Below are positions 33,395-46,689 of a stretch of DNA of 64,000 nucleotides, piece by piece; position 1 is the first letter of the stretch, and each line of letters begins with the position of its first letter. Where the stretch lies: positions 88,072,588 through 88,136,587 of the forward strand of contig CM066987.1 in assembly GCA_033977485.1 (NCBI GenBank), given 5' to 3'. A program made the position numbers and the translations under genes. The notes beneath the pieces were generated by a model. The model made no database searches and had not been told where the DNA came from. It saw only the letters and a list, made by a program, of their open reading frames with translations. Origin of the DNA: Hydrangea macrophylla. Its lineage: Eukaryota; Streptophyta; Magnoliopsida; Cornales; Hydrangeaceae.

Positions 33395-34230
33395 ATGTCT
33401 AAATTTAGTCATCTTGCCACAATTTTGAGCCAAAACAGGCAAACTAGAACAAATTATGTTGATTGGAAAGAACCCTCAACATTATTTTGACTGCTGAGGG
33501 ATACAGATTTGTCCTTACCACTCCCCGTCCACCAGCCCCTGCTCCTAATGCCCAAGCTAATGAGGATGATCCACATTTACAATGGAATAAGACTGGTGAT
33601 ATGGCTCATTATTACATATTGGCTTCAATGTCCAATGTTTTGCAACGCCAACATCAGTCTATGGCCACGACTACGGATATGATTGCCAACCTCAAGGAAT
33701 GTTTGGGGGAACAAGGGCGTTCTGCTAGGCTTAACGCCATGAAGCAAATCAAGAATACCAAGATGTCGGAAGGGACTCCAGTGAGAGAGCAAGTTTAAAA
33801 AATGATTGGATATTTAAACGTACTAGAAGTCCTTTGTGCGGAGATTGATGGGGAAACCCATGTGGACATGGTCCTGAACTCATTGCCTCCTTCGTTCACT
33901 CAATTCAAATTGAATTATAATATGAATAAGTTAGGTTATTCACTGAGTGAACTAGTAAGCTCTCTATAGGCAGTAGAGGGGATTGTCAAGGGTAATCATG
34001 AGATAATGAACATTGAGAAGGCTTCATCCTCTAAATCCAAGAAAGGGAAAATGAGGAAGAAGGGCTCAAAGGTTCAAGTTGGTGGGCCCAAACCAAATAT
34101 TGGGAAAAAGGCAAAGAAGGGAAAGTGTTTCCAGTGCGGTATACTAGGACATTGGAAGAGAAACTGTCTAGACTACTTAGCAACAAAGAACCAAGGTATG
34201 AAAGAATCATTTGTAATTGAAGTAAGTTTT
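33395..34230 (+). pseudogene. Copia gag with zinc knuckle (decayed)
   Basis: The putative start is ATG at 33395 (MSKFSHLATIL, then NYVDWK). One base is missing near 33468, shifting into RTLNIILTAEGYRF. A UBN2-type gag core follows (LQWNKTGDMAHYYILASMSN, then MIANLKECLGEQ). Stops follow PVREQV (33796) and SSL (33968, TAG where CAG is expected). The nucleocapsid knuckle CFQCGILGHWKRNC (34129-34170) is an intact CX2CX4HX4C. Confidence 0.88.
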
Positions 34231-35580
34231 TAACGGATACTTCAATATATATGGTGTGTTGATTCCAGTGCAACTAACCATATCTGCAATTCGTTGCAGG
34301 GGTTCAGGCCAACAAGGTAGTGTAGTGGAGAAATCACTCTTACTTTGGGATCTAGTGCAACCGTTTTAGCAGTTGCAGTTGGAGTAGTACTTTTAGTTTT
34401 TCCTAGGAATAAAACATATCGAATGTACTTTACATTCCTTCTATAAGGCGTAATCTTATTTTTGTTTCTAGTTTAGTGAATAATGGTTATTCATTTTCTT
34501 TTGGTACTGAAATCTCAATTAAAAGAAATGGTTCTTTAATTTTCTATGGTATGTTGTCTAATGATTTATTCTTGATTAATCCAATTTCTCTAGAAACTTT
34601 AGAAGTGGAATTGAATAACTCAATGGTAACTGTACCATCAAAAAGGAAGGAACCTTCTTTAAATCCAACAAAGCTTTGGCACATGAGGTTAGGACATGTT
34701 AATCTTAATAGGATAGCTAGGCTTGTTAAGGATGGGATCCTTGATTCTCTGGTTTTTCAACCACTACCTGTCTATGAATAATGTTTGGAAGGCAAAATGA
34801 CAAAAAGACCCTTTTCTTCGAAGGGCAACAGAGCCAATGATTTGTTGGAATTGATTCATACTGATGTATGTGGACCAATAAATGTTAGGGGCACGAGTTG
34901 GTTATCAATATTTCATTACATTTATTGATGACTTGTCAAGATACAGATACATTTACTTATTGCACCATAAATCTGAAGCCTTAGAAAATTTCAAAGAATT
35001 TAGAGCTAAAGTGGAAAAGCAATTAGTAAAGAATATTAAGGCTATTCAATCTGATTGAGGCGGCGAGTATCTTTGTGATGAATTTATTGACCATTTGAGA
35101 AAGGATGGGATCCTATCTCAGTTGACTGCACCAGGTACACCTAAACAGATTGGTATAGCAGAAAGAAGGAACCGAACCCTTTTAGACATGTCTAGGTCCA
35201 TGATGAGCTATTCGAAATTACCACTATTCTTATGGGCTTTCGCTTTGGAAACTACAATGCACATACTAAATCATGTTCCAAGCAAGTCTATACTTAAGAC
35301 ACCCCGAGAGTTGTGGAGTGGGTGTAAGCCTTCTTTGAGACAATTTCAAATTTAGGGTTGTCCGGCACATGTGCTGAAGGCACAGACGAACAAGTTGGAA
35401 ACAAGATCGGAAGCATGCTACTTTATAGGGTATCCAAAGGAATCAAAGGGTTGGCATTTTTATCACCCAAGAGAGTTTTATCACCCAAGTGAGCAGAAGG
35501 TGTTCATAAGTACACACACTATATTTGGAGGATGATTTTATCATGAACCACAAACCCAAAGGAAGGATAGTTCTGGAGAA
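34231..35580 (+). pseudogene. Copia protease and integrase (decayed)
   Basis: The protease active-site region reads VDSSATNHICN (34260), a D-S-G-A motif with Gly changed to Ser. The pre-integrase domain is LWHMRLGHVNLNRIARL (34674-34725). The integrase core has HTDVCGP (first Asp), QSD followed by a TGA then GGEY (second Asp; CGA to TGA at 35057) and IAERRNRTLLDM (catalytic Glu). The downstream conserved GCPAHV and FIGYPKESKGW regions are separated by a stop (TAG for Trp at 35353). Confidence 0.88.
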
Positions 35581-35662
35581 AGTAAATTAATAACCCTTAG
35601 TTCCTTAAACAGTTAATGAGAATGTAGAACAAGAAATTAACACACCTTCTTCTATTCGTGTA

Positions 35663-36622
35663 TTGGAATCTTGTCGTAGTGGGAGGATTATCAGGGAGCC
35701 TAACAGATTCATGTTTCTAGGAGAGGCTATTGAAGTTGATCCTCAAGAGTCTGAGTCTGATCCTTCTAATTATGAAGAAGCCATGTCCAATAAAGACTCG
35801 GAACATTGGATACAAGCAATGAAAATTGAAATGGAGCCAATGTACTATAATCAGGTATGGGACATTATAGATTCACGTGCTAATATTAAATCTATTGGCT
35901 GTAAGTGGGTCTACAAATGGAAAAGAGGACCAGATGGGAAAGTAGAGACCTTCAAAGCTAGGCTAGTTGCAAAAGGTTATACTCAACAAGAGGGTGTTGA
36001 CTATGATGAGACCTTTTCGCCAATAGCTATGCTTAAGTCCATCAGAATTCTCTTATCCATAGCAGTATATCTTGATTACGAGATATGGCAGTTGGACGTC
36101 AAGACTGCATTCTTGAATGGTAAACATGATGAGGGCATCTTTATGCAGCAGCCAGTCAGTTTCATAACTATGGGACATGAAGGTAGAGTATGCACATTGC
36201 ATAAATCCATGTATGGGCTTAAGCAAGCATCAAGAAGATGGAATATCTGTTTTGATCAAGCGGTCAAATCTTTTGCATTTATCCAAAATATGGATGAACC
36301 TTGTGTTTACAAGAAACATGAGGAGAATGCGATAGTGTTCTTAGTTCTATATGTTGATGACATCCTTATCATTGGGAATGATATAGGAGTGCTGTCAATG
36401 ATTAAGGTTTGGTTAGATAGCACCTTTGATATGAAAGATCTCGATGAGGCAAGCTATATTTTGGGAATAAAGCTTATACGAGATCGGAAGAGTATGACAA
36501 TAGGATTATCTCAAGCTTCCTATATCGATAAGGTGTTGACTAGATTTTCCATAGAAAATTCCAATAAAAGGGTTCTTACCCTTTATGTATGGTGTCTCAC
36601 CTTCGTCGAGTCAGTGTCCTAA
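35663..36622 (+). pseudogene. Copia reverse transcriptase, best-preserved ORF of the window
   Basis: A 319-codon uninterrupted frame holding the RVT_2-type polymerase: EAMSNKDSEHWIQAMKIE, GCKWVYKWKR, FKARLVAKGYTQQEGVDY, then QLDVKTAFLNG (first catalytic Asp) and YVDDILIIGND (catalytic DD), then YILGIKLIRDR. It would copy the element RNA into DNA. The open frame ends where a frameshift near 36580 precedes the conserved SQCPKT sequence. Confidence 0.92.
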
Positions 36623-37345
36623 GACACAAGCGGAGAAAGATCGTATGACGGGAATTCCATATGCTTCGACTGTTGGAAGTCTTATGTATGCAATGTTGTG
36701 CACTAGGCCAGATATCTATTTTCCTGTAGGCATGGTAAGTAGATATTAGTCCAATCTAGGTCCTGACCATAGGACAGCGGTAAAGAATATTCTTAAGTAC
36801 TTGAGAAGGACTCGAGATTATATGTTGATCTATGGGAGAGAGGACTTTGTTCTAATTGGCTATAATGATTCTGATTTTATGTCGGATAAGGATTCGAGAA
36901 GGTCGACATCCAGTTATGTGTTTACTCTTGGAGGTGGTGCTGTTATTTGGAGTAACATATAGAAAAAATACATTTCAAACTCAACTACAGAGGCTGAGTA
37001 TGCTGCAACCTGTGAGGCAGCCAAAGAGGCTATTTGGCTCAAGAAGTTACTATTAGAACTAGGAGTTATACCTACAGCACTGTCCCCTGTCTTACTTTAT
37101 TGTGATAACAGTGCAGCTGTGGCATAATCGAAGGAGCCAAGGAACAACAGTAAGGGAAAGTATATAGAAATATATAGAAAGGATATATCATTTGATCCGA
37201 GAGATAGTTCATAGAGGTGACGTGGTGGTGTCAAAGATCGCATTGATGGACAATCTTGCAGATCCATTTACGAAAGCCTTACCTTCTAAGGTTTTTTATT
37301 GTCATATAGACAATCTAGGGGTTAGATGTTATCCTAGCTGGTTGT
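36623..37345 (+). pseudogene. Copia RNase H (decayed)
   Basis: Reads IPYASTVGSLMYAMLCTRPD, LKYLRRTRDY, GYNDSDFMSDKDSRRSTSSY, NSTTEAEYAATCEAAKEAIW and LYCDNSAAVA, the standard copia RNase H with its Asp-Glu-Asp residues (D in NDSDF, E in EAEY, D in YCDNS). Stops occur at about 36748 (TAG for Gln), 36959 and 37126 (TAA for Gln). Confidence 0.9.
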
Positions 37346-37350
37346 GAGTG

Positions 37351-37362
37351 TAAGTGGGAGTT
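37351..37362 (+). other. Polypurine tract of the copia element
   Basis: TAAGTGGGAGTT ends immediately before the 3' LTR start TGTTATGG. The AAGTGGGAG core is the usual copia plus-strand primer. Confidence 0.8.
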
Positions 37363-38252
37363 TGTTATGGTTTGATGGGTATGCCCTCAAACCAGTTAGC
37401 TTACGATTACTATTTATAGACATTTGATTAGTTTATTTGTAGATATCATCTACATTTAATTATGTATGTTTTCATGAGATGGATAGTTAGTAGGTTTGAA
37501 TCCTTAAATAGTTCATGAAACTTATATATATGAATGTGATTCTGTATGAGGGGACATATAAGGATTCTAGAGGAATGTTTATAACTGTCACACTCGATGA
37601 TAAGATTGGATTACTTATCGGGTTTAGACTATATCAAATTAACTTCCATATGATACAATGAAGAATCTCATTCATTGGAATGTTTGACTCCAAGTTTAAT
37701 GTGGTGGTGTATTAGATGCATTGACGAACTTGAGTATGTTTTATTAACATAATACTGTCCATTAGTTAATAGACACTCAAACTTGTGTTAGACACTAGTC
37801 CTTAATCTTGAGATGGTAGTGGACTTTTGAGTTGCCAACTAGTGAGGTCTTCTAGATCAATACCTGGGTTTCTTGGGAGACCAAGTTCATAGTATTGGGA
37901 ACACTTATTGTCAAGATGGAATCGACTCTCTTATATGAAGTTATTTGCTATAAAGAGTAAAGTATTCCCATGAGAATGTCACTTGGTTGATTACTGAGAA
38001 CTACAGTCTTGTCCTTAAGCATATTGATTACATGTTTAGAAATCTATGAGTAATGAATGAGACTCAAGGATTACATAACTTAATTACAATCAGGGTGACA
38101 GTACATATATACTATATCCCGAATATAATTACGGATACTATCGGTAGAGGGGCATTAGTGTCTGTACAAGTCTAGGTACTACTAATATATGTATGGTTTG
38201 CTTCTTATGCATTGGAGTGTAATCATTATTATATAGTGGAATTAATGATGAT
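37363..38252 (+). repeat. Copia 3' LTR, truncated by insertion
   Basis: Aligned to 29820 onward with scattered substitutions. It is broken at ...AATTAATGATGAT, after which the Tat/Ogre-type LTR starts. In the 5' LTR the corresponding sequence continues TGATTAATC. Confidence 0.92.
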
Positions 38253-41200
38253 TGTAGACACCCAATTTTGACCACACTAATAGGATTTAGGGTGGACAAC
38301 ATCTTGGAGGATTCGATGATGAAAAGTACCCCGTGGAAGGTACTGGATTCCACACAATCGAAAGATCGAACTTCGAAAAGTGACTTCAATCTCAGAAAAG
38401 CCATTTTCCATGGATAATCCTGGTTTTGTCAAAATCATCTCTCAGAATTCATATTGTCCCAGAGTTATATGAACATTAAGTGTTCTAAACGCAATATTCT
38501 AGGTATCCAGAGATTTAATTTTAAAGAAAAGTTCAAAATCGATGCACATTTGAAAGCAATTTTGCAAAAGACGTCGTTTGATTTCAAAAGACGATGAAAG
38601 TTTCGGAGGACTTCCGGGCTTCAATTGGACTTCAATTTCTATTTCAAAGCCTCTGGAAATATTTTTATGCTGAAATTCAGCCTAACAGCTTTCCAACAGT
38701 ATGTAAACGGACGATTTCGAACACCAAAAAGCATTTTTACCAAAATCTGGAAAAGTAGTGCACGTAATTTTTGAAACAGGGCTTGTGGGCAACCAAGGGA
38801 GCCCAAAATGCAGGTGGCGGGTCCCACAAGTGGGATTGCGATTCCCACCTTAACCACTACCTACAGGAAGTGTTCTCCATCAGGTTTTTCTTGTTGCAGA
38901 CCCTTCTAGAAGGCTCCCACTGCGAGGAAATTGCCTGGAAATTACGTTTAGACGCCGAAATGGCCATTTTAACCATTTTCTGCTCTCTGAAAATCCTATT
39001 TCAACCCTGTAACTTAAGAGCTAAGTCTTCAAAGCTATATATATAGATCCATGTGAGATCATCTTGGGGTACCTTAAGATCACACAAGAGAGTACACAAA
39101 TGAATATACTTGAAAAATACTTTCAACTTAAGAGAGAATTCTAGAGAGAGAGAGAATTATGAATTGAAGTTTAGAAAACTAATCTTAGGGTAATTAGATT
39201 AGATGAATTAGATATCAATTTTCTCCCTCAACTTCCATGGACGAATGCTTGAAGAGCTTGAAGCACACTTGAACAAGAAGATCTTCAATTCAACTTTGGT
39301 TATATAATTGAGAATCCTCCAAGAGGTAAACACTAGAATTCATCTCTAATTCCTATTTTATATATATAGATCTATAAGATTTGGAACTAGCTTAGTTTTA
39401 TTTTATTTCTAGAACACTCATCTTCTTCATCTCTTGTTCTTCACCTATTGTTCTTCACACACTCACATAGTTAGATCCAAATCTCTTTTAATTTTTATTA
39501 ATAATTCATAATTAGAGATTGCTTTTCACTTTGATTTTCAATTTTGATTTCATTCTTCAATTTTAGTTTAAATCCATGCATACATGATTATATATATGTA
39601 TCTATTTTGAATTCTATGATGGTTTAGAAGTACGATCTATGAGAGGGATGATTCCTATGTTCATACTCATCTCTTGATTATTTCTATTACCTAGAATTCC
39701 TATTGAAATTCTTCTCCAATAGGATATTTGTAAGTCCCTTTGATCCATAATCTAAAGTTCTCCATAGAACTTGAGGGCTAAATTGATTCAAAATCATGAA
39801 AGTCAATTAGATTTAGGAATTTGATCTCTCTAATAAGCTTCTATCAACACCTAAGATGTTTTCCTCACACTTTAAAATGAACTAGATAAAAATTCAACAA
39901 AACAGATTGGTTTTGTCCATGAGATTTGGTACATCAAAACCCATAGTTTGATGGATTTCAAAAATTTTGGGTAAACTTTGATGAATTAGCTTTCATCCGG
40001 TCTATTTTGAGAGCTTCTAGGATCCCTATGCTATTTTTATAAATTGTTGAGAATTCGGTTGACAGATTTGAACATAGTCTCTTTGTGCTTGAATTTCAAA
40101 AAATCTATAATAGTTATCAATGTTCCACTTTTTGGGGATGATTCCTAACTCATATATCTATATACCGATGTAAAATCGTGTGCATACGAGCGAGTTAAGA
40201 TCGTTTTCTAAGCGTTTGAAGTTGATACAACTATTTTGGAATTTTCTAAGTTTAAATACAATTGTGATTATGTCTACAAAATGGTCATACCTTGATCACT
40301 CAATAAGAATTGATGAATAAAAATTGGTTTAGAAATCATCTAGGATAATTGGATGAGAGATCAAATGCTTAGATCTATTTGATTAACATGATTCATGAAC
40401 TTCTATTATGCTTCTATTGTATTTTACATTCTTTTGTCAAATGATACCAAAATTTCAGAATAATAGAGTCTGTTTAAAACACTTTTTCAGAAACCTTATG
40501 ATCATGACATGTTCATGGGATTATTTATTTCATAAGCTACAATGAAATAGCTTTCTTTTGACACCAAATAAAGCTTTACATGATTTTTGTAGAATTAATT
40601 ATGATTTTTACAAGAATAGTGGACAGTTCTGATCCACTGTTCCCAGAACTCTTATTTCTCTCACTTCAAAAATGGCAAAGAGGTTCTACTTTTTGGAGAA
40701 GTTTCCTAAGACATGTATCTAACTTTCTGTAAAAGGGTTTTAACCTAGCTCATGTTTAAGACAACTTTCGATAGGATTCATTAGAGATTGCTGAATCTGG
40801 AAATTTTATTGATGACATTTTCTACTTGCTTTTCATGCATGTCATATGTTTGCTTGTGTTTTTGCAATGCTTGGGTATTCTTTGATGTTTTAGTGTAGAG
40901 AATTGAATGCCGTGGATCCGGACTTCAATTTGTGATCTTGCTTCGTCTACATGTGGCTTAGTGCCCATGTATCGTGCACCTTCTCTATCCTTTCTTTTAA
41001 AAATTTTCTAGGTTTACAACTTTGTTTTCAACGACACAATTCCTTTAGGATAGTCTCTATTTATATGCTTATTTGTTAGAGATATCTATCTAGGATTGTT
41101 GCATGATTGCATTACATGTTTCTACTTCTTTTTGCTTTTGCAACTCCGCATGAGTCAACCCAATGTAAGTTCACTTGTTCCCTTTTGCACATCATGATAT

Positions 41201-41685
41201 GTTTCATTTACTTGCATCGGTCCCAGGCAGGACTAGCCACTATGAGTATACCTCTCTCTAGTATTGCATGTATATCCGACTTCTACTTGATTTAATCTCT
41301 TGAAATGATTTTCATTAGTTGTTCCCTTTTTGACATGTATATATTATCTAGTATGGTTGAGGAAACAAAACCAATTATGAATAAAGAACAAGGATATTTG
41401 AATCAAGGCCTACCATTCGGTAGGGCGAGGACGGAGTGCTTTAGTCTTGCTTGGGCTCATTCCGTTCTCGTACCAAGACCCCCGAACCTAGTTTCTGGTA
41501 ATGAAGGATGAGTAACCTTATTCAATTTTGGGTGAGTCAAACTTGCGTTTCCTAATTTCCGATAAAAATTAGGTGGCGACTCTTTGTGAGGAAGTTCTAG
41601 TTTTCCCTTAAATGTACTCCTTGGGATCCGTCCTGGGACATTATCGAGGGAAAACGACAGGACGACCGAGCGGCGCGTGTCCACA
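38253..41685 (+). repeat. Tat/Ogre-type 5' LTR
   Basis: 3433 bp from TGTAGACACCC to GTGTCCACA. It matches 63101-64000 closely, except that bases 38565-38852 have no counterpart in the 3' LTR. Antisense frames near both LTR starts are conserved only because the LTRs are copies. Confidence 0.92.
39036..39045 (+). promoter_or_regulatory. TATA box of the Tat/Ogre-type LTR
   Basis: TATATATATA precedes GATCC and a conserved segment. The 3' LTR has CTATATATAGATCC at the same place (63598). Position inside the LTR is consistent with a promoter. Confidence 0.45.
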
Positions 41686-41688
41686 ATC

Positions 41689-41706
41689 TGGCGACTCCAC
41701 TGGGGA
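41689..41706 (+). other. Primer-binding site (tRNA-Arg type), Tat/Ogre element
   Basis: TGGCGACTCCACTGGGGA, three bases after the LTR end. This matches the characteristic Ogre/Tat primer site complementary to a tRNA-Arg 3' end, with A in place of the usual G at one position. Confidence 0.88.
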
Positions 41707-43075
41707 TTTGAACATGAAACTGATAGTTTCTTGCTCTTCGAGGGTGTGCCTTGAGCCAAAGAATATCCTTGTTATTAATTCAATAATCGTGTTGTTTCTG
41801 CCTACATTTGCACTTGCATTGTTCTTTCACCGCAACTGCTTGAGACCATTGCCTTGTGGGTGGAGGGCCCTCTTTCCTCCATTTATCAAGAGTTTTGGTA
41901 GCATGTGGTCATCATTAGCCTTGTACCGCTTGTGGTATATAGAGCCCTTGGCTTGCTAATGGACCCTTTATGAGACTAAAACCCGGCCTTTGCATATAGT
42001 TTCTATAGAACCCTTCAATTAGGATCTTGATTTTCATCTTTGATTAGGACAATGTGATGAATTATTTGCGGGTGCCCGTAAGGGATTATGTGGATGATGA
42101 GGACGTGTATGCGAAGGCATCATCAAACCTTGTATGATAGATTCCTCTAGAGTAGTATGGTCTTTATCCAAACATCCAATCATTATTCACGGACAATTTT
42201 GAAAATTTTGCAAATACAAGCACTTCCTTGAAAAACCCAAGTCTTTTGAAAGATTCTAGGAATATCCCTTTTGAAAATTTTCTTTGAAATTCCTTTCACA
42301 AAATCCTTCCAAAAATTATCCTAGATTTTAGAGAATCTCAAAATTTTTACTTTGATGATTCAATTTTAAAACCGCCTCTCAGATTTTAGAGGATTTCAAA
42401 TTTCTACTTTGGTTTTTCAAATTTCAAAAAGAAATCATGATTCCAACTTTGATGATTCAAATCCAGATTTTAGAATTTCAGAATTTCCTACCTCAATTTA
42501 CAAGAATTATGACTTCACACCACAAGTATTGATGGTTCAAAAGTATTTTTGAAATTTGCAAATCTCTCCCTTTCTTTCAAGATTTTCATGAAAAATTCAA
42601 TTTTGTAAACCTGGACCATCAAGAATTTCAAAGCTAAAAATCCTTGGATAATGATTGGATTAGTAAGATGATTAGCATACTCAAGGAATCGTATATGCTT
42701 ATGTGCTGATATGTTAGGTCTAAGCTAGTTTAAGGTGCATTGCATTTAGATTAGATTGCATTTCATCTGAATTGCATGCACTACACGAGCATTGCATATA
42801 CGACTCACGAGTGCAACACCTCTAATATACTTTCAAAAAAAAAAAAAAATTGTTTTCCTCAAAATTTCGGAACTTGATTTCTTCAATTTTGAAAAAAAAA
42901 TTTTGAGAAAAACATGAAATGATTTTCAGTCCACCTTTGTAAATATCATTCTTTGAAAATTCTTTAGCAAACAATTGATTTTTTTTAAATCCCTAATAAA
43001 TCATAAAAGAAGTTGGGGACCAAAGGATTGAACTCCCTGAATCAGAGAGAGAGAAAGAAGTAAAGTTGCAGACAG
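41707..43075 (+). other. Tat/Ogre-type leader
   Basis: No gene recognised. From about 42180 to 42640 the sequence is rich in AAAATTTTGAAA / TTTCAAAATT-type motifs that could fold on themselves. An A run is at 42835-42849. Confidence 0.6.
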
Positions 43076-44195
43076 ATGGCTCCTCTTGATCCTCGGGCTC
43101 TTTTCTCATGGATGGATGAGGTCACCGGTATTGATCATCTGCATTTCAGATATTTTGGCCTTGGTACACTCTTTCAGCTAAGAAACATAAAATTTGAAGA
43201 AGATATTATGCGTGCCGCCATTCGATGTTGGGATCCAGAATTCCATGTATTTCGGTTTAGACATCAAGAGATCTCACCACTATTTGAAGAATTCAGTGGC
43301 ATTCTCGATTTCAGCCCTTACTCCGATCTGATCCTTCCCACCATTCAGGCTAGATATGTAAAGAGCCTAACATCACTTCTAAGTTGTTCTCCTCCTGTTG
43401 CCCGGTCCATGATTTCTGATCAGGAGATTGATTTTCCCCACTTATTTGCTCGCTATGGTACTACCATGGAGGACATTTCGATCATTCCATATCTGGATGG
43501 GGTGCCTTGACGTTGGCTATGATTTCGCACTTCCTATTTTCTTCTTCATCTCATGCCCTCATACCAGTTGCTTGTGGACTACGTTCTCGACAAAACCCTA
43601 TGATGTTGGTCCTAATAGCTAATAGGCTTAGATCAGGCATATGCTGATGGGACAGTACTCCTTTCTGGTGCTAATTAGTGCTATAAACTTGGCTTCTTGA
43701 GCTACTCAGCTTATTGGTATATCCTCGCGGACTTTACAGGATCCCTTCTTTAGATCAGAGGCAGGTGCAATTTTTTTAGAAATTCTGAGGTTTGGTTCGT
43801 TTGGCTAAGCGATCTCACCACCGAGGACATCCGTTGGGTCTGTGCCCGCTGGGATTATTGTTCGGTTACTGTTAGATTTATAGGGCGAAGCGGGATATGG
43901 CTTCTTGGTTTACATGCTACCACTTTTTCTATCTCATACAGAGTAGCCAGGCAATATGGCTGTAGACAGGATACTTCTGAGAATGCAATTAGGGTTATGA
44001 GAGATTCAATTCTGTGAACTTCATCGATTACTGCTTTCACCACTGCATGGCACGAGCGGATCGCGGCACCTTTTTAACAGATTCCCGCCTCCATCCAAGT
44101 ATCAATTGAGTATTTTATGGAGATCCAAAGGGTAATTGAAAGGCAGAGCCAGATTCAGCAGGGACATTAGAAAGGGCATTATAGAGATAATGATT
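43076..44195 (+). pseudogene. Tat/Ogre ORF1-like protein (DUF7745-like), decayed
   Basis: ATG at 43076. The frame is open for 144 codons: MAPLDPRALFSWMDEVTG, RAAIRCWDPEFHVFRFRHQE and EISPLFEEFSGILDFSP. The AxxFWDPxxxxFxF then PxxEE(Y/F) pattern is the signature of the plant retroelement ORF1 domain annotated as DUF7745, found upstream of gag in Ogre-like elements. A frameshift near 43495 and later stops break it. The tail near 44095-44165 reads SIEYFMEIQRVIERQSQIQQ, a possible coiled coil. The function of ORF1 is unknown. Confidence 0.65.
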
Positions 44196-46689
44196 GAATG
44201 ATGATGTTTGAAAATAGCTGCTTGTTGAAGCCAAATGGATGCTCAAGAAAAATAAGCCATCACAGTGACACTCCACTTGAGATCCAGTCGAATCGAGTCC
44301 AGTCTGTATTATGTTTTAGAGTCTTCTCTTTTTGTCAAGTCTGTCTATCGTCAAGTTGTTTTCGAGTACTGTAGTCCTTATCTTTCTAGTAATAAAATGA
44401 AATCTTGATTTACTTGATTTTGTGCGCCTAGTCATGAATGAATGACTCTCTAAGCTGAAAATATCATTTCTCTGATTATTATGAAAAGAATACATTGTTG
44501 CTAATTTTGTGCATTAAAAAGAATCTTAAAAGGATCAAAGGTTGATTTTGCGCAAACACCAAAGAAAGCTAAGAATTGATTAGTTTTACTTTAAGAATCT
44601 TGAGATGCTTTTGCTTAAATCTTGAAAAGACATACTTGATAGTGACTCGGGATTAGCTTAAATCTCTGATCTTTCCATTTCAAAATCTTGAACCCAGAAA
44701 AATGAGCCATTCAAACCTGTCTAACCTGCAAGCCATGTACACTTTGTCCTTGATGGTAGCCAAATATTTCGAATGTACTACTTCTCTCAAAAAGAAAAAA
44801 AGAAAAAGAACAAGCTCGCTGGGATGAAAACCCGAAAAGGTGCCTAGGCAAAAGTTAGAGCACAAAAGAAAAAAAAAAGAAAAAAGAAAAAGAAGAAGCT
44901 CGCTAGGATGAAAACCCAAAAGGGCGCCTAGGCAAAAGTTAGAGCATGAAAAGAAAAGAAAATTTTAGTGTTGTTTTCAAGAACTTGATCCTAGCTAGTC
45001 AAAACTTTAGAGAGAAAAGGAAAGAATGAAGAAAAAAAAGAGGAAGAAGAATGAAGAAGATCGAGAAATTGGGAACATGAATTATCCCAAAGCTTTGAAT
45101 TGTAATCTCTTTAAATAAGCCCAAAAGATTTGCAGGGCTAATCTTGCTGGCTGGCTAGTGAAAAGGTGAAAAGAATCAACTGTCAAAATCACAAAGAGAA
45201 AAAAAACAGAAAAGAAAAAGGAGAGGTAGTTTAGTTTCTTTCAAAGCTACCACAAGTGACCTGCTTCAGAATATCTGTCTGATGAAATGGCTTGGAAAGC
45301 CCCCAACTCTTGAATCCTTGCTCTTTCAAAACCTCCAGCCTTTGAGGACCTACGCTTGACCTGATTCCCACTTGGGGATACGTAGGCAACCTACTCGGTT
45401 CTGTCACTGCTCTTGATAAGAGCCATACTTCAAATACCTTCTTTCAAACCTTGGTCGAACTGCTTTGGACTTGATTCCCACTTGAGGATAAGTAGGCGAG
45501 CTTTCCTGGCTCTCGGTCCCTGAACCTTGCAAACTAGGGGCAAAGCTTTCAAGTTTGCCCAAAGCCTCAAGATATCACTGCCACACTAGGAGTTTGCCCA
45601 AATTTCCATTTATCCCCGTCAACTAGGGGCAAACATCGTTTGCCTATACACCCTTCCATATTATAAGCGAATCCTGAATCGTCAAGTACATCTTTGAAAA
45701 CATTTGAAACCAATTATCTCTTATTCTATAAGCTAAGGCACTAATTCGAAGCACATTTCAAAAAAAAGCAAAGGATTGATTAAGATTCATTTGGAGTATT
45801 TTCAAGGCATTACTTTATCAATTGAGTATTATCACAATAAGATGAGAAGTGCACATGAAAGCAACAAAATACGTCAAACATGACAAACGTGCATTAAGAT
45901 TAAGGAAAATTTGGTTTTTTCCTCTAAACTTCTATTTTAGTGTCAAGAGTTTTATCTTCACCCTGTGTCCATGTCTATCAGCCTCTGTCACGGTCTAATC
46001 TGTCATCATCTAGTCTGTCGTGATCTCAAGTGCGTGGGTCCGAAGTGATCTATAATTGTAAAACCCTAAGAGCATCCAAAGGTGGATACAAGCAGAAGTT
46101 TCAAACACTATTATTGCATCAATTAATCAGGTTAATCAGAAGACCGGCCTTAGATATTGAGTTAATCCGTTGATTGAAATAGATCAGAGTGCCTTGTATA
46201 TCTGTTAGAATTGGTTAAAGACTTGTAAAGCTTGCCAAAATCATCAGGTCTTTTGAGTACCTATCAATTGTGAATCAGAATTGTGATATTAGGAACTGTT
46301 GTTGTGACCCCAGATTCGTCCAATCCTAATATATAATCCTTAAGAATTCTTGAAACTTGTTGGAATTGGTGTGAAGGACCCTTTGGAATTTGAATCTTGG
46401 TTGAAGAAAAGTCCCCATAGACACTCAGAACCGAGGGCATCGTAGCTTGAGATAGCCAAGAATTATTGATTTGTAGCGAACTCCCGTAGATTTGGGTTGA
46501 TTATGTGTTGTCTTGGAAAATGGACATTTAGGTCTACTGTTGCTTGAGAATTATATCCAAAAAGGATTTGTAGAAGATGAATCAGAAGGCATGATTTTTA
46601 AACCGGGGTCAAAATATTCAGAAAAGGTCATAATGAACCCGACATGCATGAGCTGGTCAAAGCACTGATATGAGTCTCAAGTTAAATCA
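44196..46689 (+). other. Tat/Ogre non-coding internal region
   Basis: No ORF recognised where gag-pol would follow. Landmarks: a roughly 75-bp duplicated unit (GCTCGCTGGGATGAAAACCC, CCTAGGCAAAAGTTAGAGCA) at about 44812-44948; GGATACGTAGGCAACC near 45377, a motif repeated as GGATACGTAGGCAGC at 62857; and two AACTAGGGGCAAA-type copies (45533, 45640) resembling the element's polypurine tract. Confidence 0.6.

Larger units (their letters stand above)
29820..38252 (+). mobile_element. Ty1/copia retrotransposon, decayed, 3' LTR cut by another element
   Basis: 5' LTR 29820-31386, Met-tRNA primer site 31389, leader to 33394, then gag, protease, integrase, RT and RNase H in copia order (integrase before RT), a polypurine tract and a 3' LTR from 37363. 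The 3' LTR stops at 38252, where a Tat/Ogre-type LTR begins. The left target-duplication candidate is AACTA (29815-29819); the right copy is outside the window. Stops and frameshifts occur in every domain. Confidence 0.93.
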
